Shown in pieces: positions 1 to 5,029 of a stretch of DNA of 5,029 nucleotides (its first letter is position 1; each line of letters opens with the position of its first letter). Made by a program: the position numbers and the translations under genes. The notes under the pieces were generated by a model, which was not told the origin of the DNA, ran no database searches, and saw only the letters and a program-made list of their open reading frames with translations. The stretch is from Chitinophaga pinensis (GTDB taxonomy: Bacteria; Bacteroidota; Bacteroidia; M30B66). The DNA is taken from positions 1 to 5,029 of the forward strand of contig CALQRR010000165.1 of the NCBI GenBank assembly GCA_943333015.1. Reading direction: 5' to 3'.

Positions 1-42
1 GCGCTTTGATGAAATCTCTTCTGTCCATTTTTCTGAATTCAT
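1..42 (-). CDS. Start of a probable polysaccharide/LPS ABC transporter permease (Wzm/TagG-like), partial
   Basis: An ATG at 42-40 on the minus strand opens a frame that runs off the left edge and reads MNSEKWTEEISSKR. The W-T-E-x-I-x-x-K/R pattern resembles, from memory, the extreme N-terminus of ABC-2 type permeases that export O-antigen or other polysaccharides across the inner membrane. In those proteins it precedes a short linker and the first membrane segment. No membrane segment or other domain is visible here, so the call rests on 14 residues and on context. The gene lies on the same strand, 195 bp downstream of the GDP-fucose genes, and polysaccharide export genes are often clustered with nucleotide-sugar genes. 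The bases before the ATG are AT-rich with no clear Shine-Dalgarno, as is common in Bacteroidota. It could be another protein or a chance frame. Confidence 0.5.
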   Translation of the reverse strand, partial: MNSEKWTEEISSKR

Positions 43-125
43 TCTAACTTAATTAAAGCGTTGGAAGGACAATCACTATTTCTTGATTACTGGAAAGAAA
101 CATTTAGCCCAAATAACATCGGAGG

Positions 126-133
126 CAAATTTA
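126..133 (-). promoter_or_regulatory. Possible -7 promoter box in the fcl-permease gap
   Basis: On the minus strand 133-126 reads TAAATTTG, an exact match to the Bacteroidota primary sigma factor -7 consensus TAnnTTTG. It would drive the leftward gene starting at 42, with a leader of roughly 75-80 nt. I see no convincing TTG-type -33 element at the usual distance, so this may be a chance match in AT-rich DNA. The rest of 43-197 shows no gene and no other clear signal. Confidence 0.25.
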
Positions 134-197
134 GGGATTACAGTGAAACTTGGTTGATTTTATCGGGATAGTGGTTTATTGGAAAAACGTTAGGGTA

Positions 198-238
198 AAA
201 GAATTGAAATGACTCATAATATGTCACTTTAATTCTTT
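198..238 (-). terminator. AT-rich stem-loop at the fcl stop codon, possible terminator
   Basis: Positions 198-213 and 223-238 form an inverted repeat of 16 positions, with one A:C mismatch and one G:T wobble, around a 9-nt loop (214-222). The outer eight pairs are perfect (AAAGAATT with AATTCTTT). The outermost base is the last base of the fcl TGA stop. On the minus strand the 3' arm ends in CTTTTACCC, so the U-tract is short and the stem is poor in GC. It may be a weak terminator or an mRNA 3'-end/processing structure between fcl and the downstream gene. Confidence 0.4.
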
Positions 239-1167
239 CAATCCCACGAAGATCGGATGCCCTCGTACGTCGATTGGATGCCTGCTTCCAAGGTGATTTT
301 AGGCGCCCAGCCAAAGGAACGCAGCCGTGAACTATCCATCAGTTTTTTGGGTGTGCCATCGGGCTTGCTGCTGTCGAAACGAAGCTCTCCTTCAAACCCA
401 ACAATCTTTTTGACCAGTTTTGCCAAATCACCAATGCTGATGTCTTCGCCATATCCAACATTCACAAACTGCTCTTCCGAATAATTCTCCAACAGAAAAA
501 CACAGGCATCCGCCAGGTCATCTACATGCAGAAATTCCCGCAACGGAGATCCCGATCCCCAAATCTCTACACTACTTTCCTGATTGACTTTTGCCGTATG
601 CATCTTCCTTATCAAGGCCGGTAGTACATGCGAATTCTGCAAATCGTAATTGTCGTTTGGCCCATATAAATTCGTCGGCATAGCTGCGATATAATCACAT
701 CCATATTGGCGACGAAAGCTTTCACACATCTTGATTCCAGCAATTTTGGCAATCGCATACGGCTCATTGGTAGGCTCCAGAAATCCAGATAACAGACTTT
801 CTTCCTTCAGCGGTTGCGGAGCCATTTTCGGATAGATGCAGGACGATCCTAGAAACAGTAATTTCTTAACGCCCGTTTTCCAGGAACTGTGAATCACATG
901 ATTCTGAATCGCCAGATTGTCGTAAAGAAAATCAGCCCGATACACATTGTTCGCTAATATGCCGCCCACTTTCGCAGCAGCTAACACAACCACCTCTGGT
1001 TGCTCGCGTTCAAAATAAGCTTCCACATCTGCCTGCCGACGTAAATCCAACTCGCCCGAACGGGCACCTATCAGATTGTTATATCCCTTTGCTTCCAAGG
1101 CACGCCAAATAGCGGATCCAACCATGCCGCGATGACCTGCTATATAAATCTTACTCGACTTCTCCAC
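238..1167 (-). CDS. fcl: GDP-L-fucose synthase (GDP-4-keto-6-deoxymannose 3,5-epimerase/4-reductase)
   Basis: This cytosolic, NADPH-dependent enzyme of the extended short-chain dehydrogenase family converts GDP-4-keto-6-deoxy-D-mannose to GDP-L-fucose, the second and last step after Gmd. The 309-residue product is close to the 321 of E. coli Fcl (WcaG). The N-terminal Rossmann motif is GHRGMVG (residues 11-17). The catalytic SSC is at 108-110, the YxxxK pair is Tyr137/Lys141, and His180 matches the E. coli His179 acid; each is offset by one from E. coli. The motif NxYGPND (166-172) and the substrate-loop segment GSGSPLREFLHVDD (204-217) are typical. The start codon is GTG (1167-1165), which places GHRGMVG at residue 11 (10 in E. 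coli). No nearby in-frame ATG is seen upstream. It lies 7 bp after gmd and is surely co-transcribed and probably translationally coupled, since no good ribosome binding site is visible. Confidence 0.96.
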   Translation of the reverse strand: MEKSSKIYIAGHRGMVGSAIWRALEAKGYNNLIGARSGELDLRRQADVEAYFEREQPEVVVLAAAKVGGILANNVYRADFLYDNLAIQNHVIHSSWKTGVKKLLFLGSSCIYPKMAPQPLKEESLLSGFLEPTNEPYAIAKIAGIKMCESFRRQYGCDYIAAMPTNLYGPNDNYDLQNSHVLPALIRKMHTAKVNQESSVEIWGSGSPLREFLHVDDLADACVFLLENYSEEQFVNVGYGEDISIGDLAKLVKKIVGFEGELRFDSSKPDGTPKKLMDSSRLRSFGWAPKITLEAGIQSTYEGIRSSWD

Positions 1168-1174
1168 AAACTGC

Positions 1175-2272
1175 TTAATTGCCTTCGTTATATTCTTTGA
1201 TGTATTTCTTGTTCCGGAATAGCTGTAAATCCGATGCCACCATGTCTTTCACCAAAGCATCAAAACTGATTTTCGGCGTCCAGCCCAATTTCTGCTGTGC
1301 TTTTGTTGCATCTCCTATAAGTAGTTCCACTTCTGTTGGTCGGAAATACGTCGGATCTATCGAGAGAACTTCTTTGCCAATAGGCAACTGATAATCCGGA
1401 TGGCTGCAAACACTTACAAATCCTTTTTCATCCACACCTTCGCCCCGGAATTCAATCTCAATGCCGGCTTCCGCAAATGCGCGTTGAATAAATTCCCGCA
1501 CTGTGCGCGTCTCTCCGGTGGCAATCACAAAATCTTCCGGTTCATCTACCTGCAACATTTTCCACATTGCTTCAATAAAATCTTTCGCATGGCCCCAATC
1601 GCGCTTGGCATCGATGTTCCCCATGTAAAGTTTATCCTGCATGCCCAAAGCAATCTGTGCTACGCCGCGTGTCACTTTTCGTGTCACAAACGTTTCTCCC
1701 CGGTTCGGACTTTCGTGGTTAAACAAAATACCGTTCACCGCAAACATGCCATACGCTTCCCGGTAATTCACCGTGATCCAGTATCCGTATAGCTTCGCAA
1801 CAGCATAGGGACTGCGTGGATAAAACGGTGTTTTTTCCGATTGAGGAACCTGCTGCACCAAGCCATACAACTCGGACGTGGAGGCTTGATAAATACGTGT
1901 TTTCTTGGTCAGATTCAGTAAACGAACAGCTTCCAAAATACGCAAGGTGCCCAGTCCGTCCACATTGGCGGTGTATTCAGGTTCGTCAAAACTCACTTTT
2001 ACATGACTCATCGCCCCCAAATTGTAAATCTCATCCGGCTGAACTTCCTGTATGATCCGGATCAGGTTAGAGGAGTCGGTCAGATCTCCGTAATGCAGAA
2101 AGAATTTCGCATCATCAATGTGCGGGTCTTCATACAAATGATCGATCCGGTCGGTGTTGAAAAGCGAACTTCTACGTTTGATTCCGTGTACGGTATATCC
2201 TTTATTAAGAAGGAATTCGGCGAGGTATGCACCATCCTGACCGGTAATTCCTGTGATAAGAGCTGTTTTCAC
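1175..2272 (-). CDS. gmd: GDP-mannose 4,6-dehydratase
   Basis: Gmd is a cytosolic, NADP-dependent short-chain dehydrogenase-type enzyme that converts GDP-D-mannose to GDP-4-keto-6-deoxy-D-mannose, the committed step to GDP-fucose and related deoxysugars. The 365-residue product is of normal family length. The Rossmann motif TGITGQDG is at residues 7-14. Catalytic Thr132, Glu134, Tyr156 and Lys160 are all present and have the same numbers as in E. coli Gmd. The family signature [15 protein letters not shown] is at 185-199. Where many homologues read YNLAAQSHV, this one has YNLGAMSHV (83-91), a conservative variant. Translation starts at GTG (2272-2270); an in-frame TAG at 2278-2276 excludes a longer protein, and the GTG start gives MKTALITG, matching family N-termini. 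It is the first gene of the leftward gmd-fcl operon, divergent from rdgB. The immediate product could also feed GDP-rhamnose or GDP-perosamine, but the adjacent fcl points to fucose. Confidence 0.97.
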   Translation of the reverse strand: MKTALITGITGQDGAYLAEFLLNKGYTVHGIKRRSSLFNTDRIDHLYEDPHIDDAKFFLHYGDLTDSSNLIRIIQEVQPDEIYNLGAMSHVKVSFDEPEYTANVDGLGTLRILEAVRLLNLTKKTRIYQASTSELYGLVQQVPQSEKTPFYPRSPYAVAKLYGYWITVNYREAYGMFAVNGILFNHESPNRGETFVTRKVTRGVAQIALGMQDKLYMGNIDAKRDWGHAKDFIEAMWKMLQVDEPEDFVIATGETRTVREFIQRAFAEAGIEIEFRGEGVDEKGFVSVCSHPDYQLPIGKEVLSIDPTYFRPTEVELLIGDATKAQQKLGWTPKISFDALVKDMVASDLQLFRNKKYIKEYNEGN

Positions 2273-2290
2273 ATTCTAAGCATTGGCCCG

Positions 2291-2298
2291 TAAAAATA
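2291..2298 (-). promoter_or_regulatory. Possible weak -7 box for gmd
   Basis: The 61-bp spacer 2273-2333 must hold the starts of both divergent transcription units unless promoters lie inside the neighbouring genes. On the minus strand 2298-2291 reads TATTTTTA, one base off TAnnTTTG. It would start transcription about 10 nt before the gmd GTG. No TTG-type -33 element is apparent. This is a weak call. Confidence 0.2.
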
Positions 2299-2321
2299 GA
2301 CTTTTTCGTGTGTTTGCATAG

Positions 2322-2328
2322 TATATTG
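2322..2328 (+). promoter_or_regulatory. Possible -7 box abutting the rdgB start
   Basis: TATATTG ends 6 nt before the A of the rdgB ATG. It resembles the Bacteroidota TAnnTTTG box but is one base shorter and has A for the first T of TTTG. A T-rich patch (2302-2306) lies upstream in place of a clear -33 element. If used, transcription would start at or next to the ATG, giving a leaderless or nearly leaderless mRNA. No Shine-Dalgarno is present. Confidence 0.3.
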
Positions 2329-2333
2329 CCCCC

Positions 2334-2918
2334 ATGGAACTTGTCTTTGCTACAAACAATGCGCACAAACTGGAAGAAGTCAGAGCTATTCTGGGTGATC
2401 GCATCACAGTCAAAAGCCTTTCTGATATTGGATTCTCCGCCGATCTGCCCGAAACAACGGGCACCATTCCCGGCAATGCTCTCCAAAAAGCCCGGACCGT
2501 ATTCGAACACACCGGATTGCCCTGTTTTGCCGATGACACCGGACTAGAAATCGAAGCCTTGGATGGAAATCCGGGTGTCGATTCGGCGCATTTTGCCGGT
2601 CCTGAAAGGGATGCTCAGGCCAATATGAATCTCGTGTTGCAACAACTTAGCGGTGACGCCAACCGCAGCGCGCGCTTCCTAACTGTGATCGCATACGTGT
2701 GCCAGGAAGGCGAATTTCTCTTCGAAGGCGAAGTCAAAGGCCACATTGCACTCCAACCTGCTGGTTCCGGTGGTTTCGGGTACGATCCTATTTTTATTCC
2801 CGAAGGGTATTCGGAGAGTTTCGCGAATCTCGATGCATCTGTCAAAAACCAGATTAGCCACAGGGCAAGGGCTACAGCAGTATTTAGCAGCTGGCTTATC
2901 CAGAAACACGACATTTAA
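2334..2918 (+). CDS. rdgB: RdgB/HAM1 family non-canonical purine NTP pyrophosphatase (dITP/XTP/ITP)
   Basis: This cytosolic enzyme hydrolyses dITP, ITP and XTP to monophosphates and pyrophosphate, keeping deaminated purines out of DNA and RNA. It has 194 residues, against 197 in E. coli RdgB. The family's opening motif ATNNAHKLEE is at residues 6-15 (nucleotide-binding Asn and Lys). The ETTGTIPGNALQKA segment is at 40-53. The metal/catalytic ADDTGLEIEALDGNPGV is at 67-83, with Asp68 equivalent to the E. coli general base Asp69. GGFGYDPIF is at 146-154 and the closing SHRARA at 175-180. One deviation: the loop that reads SARY in many homologues is SAHFAG here (84-89). The ATG at 2334 gives the standard MELVFATNN N-terminus. 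It is followed 16 bp later by the DedA gene and is probably its operon partner, though a promoter-like box lies between them. Confidence 0.95.
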   Translation: MELVFATNNAHKLEEVRAILGDRITVKSLSDIGFSADLPETTGTIPGNALQKARTVFEHTGLPCFADDTGLEIEALDGNPGVDSAHFAGPERDAQANMNLVLQQLSGDANRSARFLTVIAYVCQEGEFLFEGEVKGHIALQPAGSGGFGYDPIFIPEGYSESFANLDASVKNQISHRARATAVFSSWLIQKHDI

Positions 2919-2920
2919 GC

Positions 2921-2928
2921 TACTTTTG
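2921..2928 (+). promoter_or_regulatory. Exact TAnnTTTG box just before the DedA gene
   Basis: TACTTTTG starts 3 bp after the rdgB stop codon and matches the Bacteroidota -7 consensus exactly. Its final G lies 7 nt before the A of the downstream ATG (2935), so a transcript would start at or next to the initiator codon. No clear TTG -33 element is seen about 19 bp upstream, where the rdgB coding end lies. It supports an internal promoter for the DedA gene and helps choose 2935 as its start. Confidence 0.4.
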
Positions 2929-2934
2929 CCGGCT

Positions 2935-3597
2935 ATGGAATTCCTTACCTCTCTGCTCGATTTTATCCTGCACATCAACGCACACCTCGATCAACTCGTA
3001 ATTGACTACGGTAGCGCTATTTATGCTATTCTTTTTCTCATCATTTTTGTGGAAACAGGGCTCGTTGTTATGCCATTTCTTCCTGGCGATTCGCTCCTTT
3101 TTGCTGCCGGTGCACTTTGTGCGCGTCCAGGTTCTGAACTAAGTCTGCCAATCCTCATTGGCTTGCTTTTCCTTGCTGCCGTTCTTGGCGATAATCTCAA
3201 CTATGCCATCGGCCGTTTTGCCGGTCATCGCGCCGTGAATATCCGCATCGGAAAACGCAAACTCGTCAAACAAGCCTACATCGATAAAACCCATCAATTC
3301 TTCGAAAAATACGGTACCAAAGCCATCATCATGGCCCGCTTTGTTCCCATCGTCCGAACCTTTACTCCTTTTGTGGCTGGTGTTGGCCAAATGGACTACC
3401 GCCGTAAATTCCTCCCGTTCGATATTGCTGGTGGTTTTCTCTGGATTTCCTCCATGTCACTCGCCGGGTATTTCCTCGGAAACCTCGAATTCTTTCAGAA
3501 ACATTTCGAAGCGGTCGTCATCGGAATTATTTTACTTTCCATTCTGCCCATGATCGTTGCTTACGTCCGTCACCGATTCGGCCCGTCAAAAGTCTAA
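2935..3597 (+). CDS. DedA family (SNARE-associated/VTT domain) inner membrane protein
   Basis: DedA proteins are polytopic inner-membrane proteins linked to membrane homeostasis, proton-motive-force-dependent drug and pH tolerance, and lipid-carrier or phospholipid flipping. The exact substrate of this one is not predictable. From the ATG at 2935 it has 220 residues, the size of E. coli YqjA/YghB. Hydrophobic segments lie at about 28-47, 70-85, 142-150 (re-entrant-like), 163-183 and 192-211. Hallmarks are FVETG with Glu40, PFLPGDS with Asp52 (equivalent to the essential acidic pair of YqjA), GDNLNYAIGRFAG (85-97), and MARFVPIVRTFTPFVAGVG (133-151) with Arg135 and Arg141. The tail is basic (VRHRFGPSK) and probably cytoplasmic. 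The frame is open further upstream to 2746, but that part lies inside rdgB and lacks family similarity. It follows rdgB by 16 bp and ends just before a strong terminator. Confidence 0.93.
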   Translation: MEFLTSLLDFILHINAHLDQLVIDYGSAIYAILFLIIFVETGLVVMPFLPGDSLLFAAGALCARPGSELSLPILIGLLFLAAVLGDNLNYAIGRFAGHRAVNIRIGKRKLVKQAYIDKTHQFFEKYGTKAIIMARFVPIVRTFTPFVAGVGQMDYRRKFLPFDIAGGFLWISSMSLAGYFLGNLEFFQKHFEAVVIGIILLSILPMIVAYVRHRFGPSKV

Positions 3598-3612
3598 ACC
3601 TTATCCCAATAA

Positions 3613-3647
3613 AAAACGCCCGACTTCACTCAGAGATCGGGCGTTTT
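3613..3647. terminator. Strong bidirectional rho-independent terminator between convergent genes
   Basis: A perfect 11-bp stem, AAAACGCCCGA (3613-3623) with TCGGGCGTTTT (3637-3647), encloses a 13-nt loop. On the plus strand it ends in TTTTCTGTTT, 15 bp after the DedA stop. On the minus strand the tail is TTTTTT (complement of 3611-3616). It therefore serves rdgB-dedA and, from the other side, the citrate synthase transcript. The latter would carry a 3' untranslated region of about 180-200 nt. Confidence 0.9.
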
Positions 3648-3690
3648 CTGTTTATAATGTTGTGGACTGTAGGAAACGGTCTACGATAAT

Positions 3691-3812
3691 TTATTTTAGG
3701 GCGTGCCGCTGTCAAAGCTTCGTTACTCTTCGCTTTTCCAACGTCGCGTCTTCACCTCACAGTCCTCACCCTTTGGGTTCCGGGCTGCCCGGTTCAACCG
3801 CTCACGCAAGCC
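3691..3812 (+). repeat. Probable dispersed intergenic repeat element (GGGCGTGCC...GGGCTGCCCG type)
   Basis: The gap between the terminator and the citrate synthase stop has no gene. It opens with TTATTTTAGGGCGTGCC (GGGCGTGCC at 3699-3707), runs through pyrimidine-rich sequence with AGCTTCG and CTTCGC, then reaches GGGCTGCCCGG (3782-3792) and CGCTCACGC (3799-3807). From memory, this order of blocks resembles short non-coding elements scattered between genes in many Bacteroidota genomes. GCGTG (3701-3705) and CACGC (3803-3807) can pair, so the ends may close a folded structure. Only one copy lies in this window, so repetition is inferred. Boundaries are approximate. It is transcribed, if at all, as part of the citrate synthase 3' untranslated region. 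Confidence 0.55.
3776..3799. other. GC-rich hairpin inside the intergenic element
   Basis: CCGGG (3780-3784) and CCCGG (3788-3792) form a 5-bp stem around a CTG loop. GGTT (3776-3779) and AACC (3796-3799) extend it after a 3-nt bulge (TTC). No T-tract follows on either strand, so it is not a typical terminator. It is more likely part of the fold of the surrounding repeat. Confidence 0.45.
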
Positions 3813-3826
3813 ACTCGTTTACAGTA

Positions 3827-5029
3827 TTAAACAGGTTTCTGACTGGCAGCAATCTTTGCTTTAATCCAATCACTGGTAATAGATCCCGGACGTTCAATCG
3901 GAAGACCCATCGCACGACTAATCGTAAGCTGAGCCAAAACGCCCAATGCACGCGATACTCCGAACAGTGCGGTAAAGAAATCGTATTCTTTAATTCCATA
4001 GTGAATCAGCAATGCACCAGAATGAGCATCCACATTCGGCCATGGATTCTGAATCTTTTTAATGTTGCTCAAAATATCAGGAACAACATCGTAGACGCGC
4101 CAAACAATGTTGACAATGTCATCGTCCGGCATGTATTTTTTTGCAAATTCCATCTGCGCCGTAAAACGCGGATCAGTCTTGCGTAAAACAGCATGGCCAT
4201 AACCAGGAACAACTTTTCCTTCCGCTAGTGTTTTGTTTACATACTGTTCAATTTGTTCTTTCGACGGTAAACCACCTCCTAATTCTTTCTGCAATTCCAA
4301 AATCCAACGAATCACTTCCTGATTGGCCAACCCATGAAGCGGACCTGCCAAGCCATTCAATCCTGCTGAAAAGGAATAATACGCATCACTCAATGCCGAT
4401 CCAACCAAATGCGTCGCATGAGCCGATACATTTCCGCCTTCATGATCCGCATGGATCGTCAGGTACAATCGCATCAGTTCGGCCACTTCAGGACTGTCAT
4501 GCCCCATCATGTGTGCAAAATTCGCTGACCAATCCACACCTTTTAGCGGTTCAATCTGAACATTGTTGTGATATGTTCTGCGGTATATATAGGCTGCAAC
4601 TCTCGGTAAACGTGCAATCAGATTCATCGAATCCTCGAACATCGGATCCCAATACTCTTTTTTATTAATGCCTTTTTCGTACTCATGTGCAAAAACCGAT
4701 TCGGTGCGCATCGCCAGAACGGCAGCACTAAACTGCGTCATTGGATGTGTATACGTTGGTAACGCATCCAGCATTTTGAACACATGCTCCGGGACATGAC
4801 TGCGACGTTCCCATTCAGCACTCAATTCACGCACCTGCACTTCAGTAGGAACATCTCCAGTAAGCATCAGGTAAAAAATACCTTCAGGAAGAGGTTCCGT
4901 TCCACCGGGTGCTTTGGGCAATGCTTCACGCAATTCAGGGATACTCAATCCGCGAAAACGAATGCCTTCCTCAGGATCCAGTTTCGACGTTTCAGTAATC
5001 ATCCCAACCATGCCTTTCATTCCGGAATA
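3827..5029 (-). CDS. gltA: Citrate synthase, eukaryote-like (type I) form, N-terminus outside the window
   Basis: It condenses acetyl-CoA and oxaloacetate to citrate, the entry step of the TCA cycle, in the cytosol. About 400 residues are visible. Counting from the Met codon at 5020-5018, catalytic His229 (GPLHGLANQ), His276 (GYGHAVL) and Asp331 (NVDAHSG) match His274, His320 and Asp375 of the pig mitochondrial enzyme at a constant offset of 44-45. The oxaloacetate ligands His193, Arg285, Arg357 and Arg377 also match. Long stretches such as [10 protein letters not shown] and ANQEV are as in animal enzymes, unlike E. coli-type hexameric GltA. The Met at 5020 is not the start: the frame stays open to the edge as Tyr-Ser-Gly-Met, matching the conserved YGGMRGMKG region, so roughly 40-45 residues lie beyond. 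The stop is TAA at 3829-3827. It is convergent with the DedA gene and shares its terminator. Confidence 0.96.
   Translation of the reverse strand, partial: YSGMKGMVGMITETSKLDPEEGIRFRGLSIPELREALPKAPGGTEPLPEGIFYLMLTGDVPTEVQVRELSAEWERRSHVPEHVFKMLDALPTYTHPMTQFSAAVLAMRTESVFAHEYEKGINKKEYWDPMFEDSMNLIARLPRVAAYIYRRTYHNNVQIEPLKGVDWSANFAHMMGHDSPEVAELMRLYLTIHADHEGGNVSAHATHLVGSALSDAYYSFSAGLNGLAGPLHGLANQEVIRWILELQKELGGGLPSKEQIEQYVNKTLAEGKVVPGYGHAVLRKTDPRFTAQMEFAKKYMPDDDIVNIVWRVYDVVPDILSNIKKIQNPWPNVDAHSGALLIHYGIKEYDFFTALFGVSRALGVLAQLTISRAMGLPIERPGSITSDWIKAKIAASQKPV

Noticed and set aside
2..52. Plus-strand frame open from the left edge to TAA at 50-52, possible C-terminus of a rightward gene
   Set aside because: Only 16 codons with no recognisable motif. 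The minus-strand reading of the same bases begins with ATG and resembles a known N-terminus.
1400..1792. Plus-strand open frame of 130 codons opposite gmd
   Set aside because: It is antisense to well-conserved Gmd coding sequence and shows no family similarity. It reads as a shadow of the gmd codons.
2746..2934. N-terminal extension of the DedA frame into rdgB
   Set aside because: It overlaps rdgB by over 170 bp in another frame and lacks DedA-family features. The ATG at 2935 gives the normal family length and N-terminus.
3776..3799. GC hairpin considered as a terminator for citrate synthase
   Set aside because: No T-tract follows it on the minus strand. The stem-loop at 3613-3647, with six Ts on that strand, is a far better terminator.
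3557..4186. Plus-strand open frame of about 209 codons spanning the end of dedA, the terminator, the repeat and the end of citrate synthase
   Set aside because: It crosses a strong terminator and lies antisense to a confident gene. Its translation has no recognisable domain and a composition typical of shadow frames.
4228..4668. Plus-strand open frame opposite citrate synthase
   Set aside because: It is antisense to conserved catalytic-domain sequence and has no recognisable features.
1..5029. CRISPR array, tRNA or rRNA genes, insertion sequence or defence system
   Set aside because: No regularly spaced direct repeats, tRNA cloverleaf, rRNA segment, transposase or defence-type protein was seen. 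Nearly all the DNA is accounted for by common metabolic and membrane genes.

Overview
The window looks like a chromosomal segment of a Bacteroidota bacterium. Start codons lack clear Shine-Dalgarno sequences. TAnnTTTG-like -7 boxes lie just before the plus-strand genes. The citrate synthase is of the eukaryote-like type, and a GGGCGTGCC...GGGCTGCCCG intergenic element resembles one I recall from Bacteroidota genomes. The lineage is inferred; no rRNA or other phylogenetic marker is present.

Layout. Positions 1-42 (minus) hold the first 14 codons of a gene that leaves the window. Its start resembles ABC-2 type polysaccharide/LPS export permeases (Wzm/TagG). After a 195-bp intergenic stretch come fcl (238-1167, minus) and gmd (1175-2272, minus), 7 bp apart, both starting with GTG. 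Together they make GDP-L-fucose from GDP-D-mannose. With the putative export permease downstream, this looks like the start of a surface polysaccharide cluster transcribed leftward. A 61-bp divergent spacer separates gmd from a rightward pair: rdgB (2334-2918, non-canonical purine NTP pyrophosphatase) and a DedA-family membrane protein (2935-3597). An 11-bp perfect stem-loop terminator (3613-3647) follows and can serve both strands. Positions 3648-3826 are non-coding and contain a probable dispersed repeat. From 3827 to the right edge, on the minus strand, is a citrate synthase lacking its N-terminus.

The genes belong to at least three unrelated jobs: nucleotide-sugar synthesis and export, housekeeping (nucleotide pool cleaning and membrane lipid transport or homeostasis), and the TCA cycle. 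I found no sign of an undescribed multi-gene system. The items most worth a second look are the intergenic repeat downstream of citrate synthase, the permease fragment at the left edge, and the promoter-like boxes that would give leaderless mRNAs.
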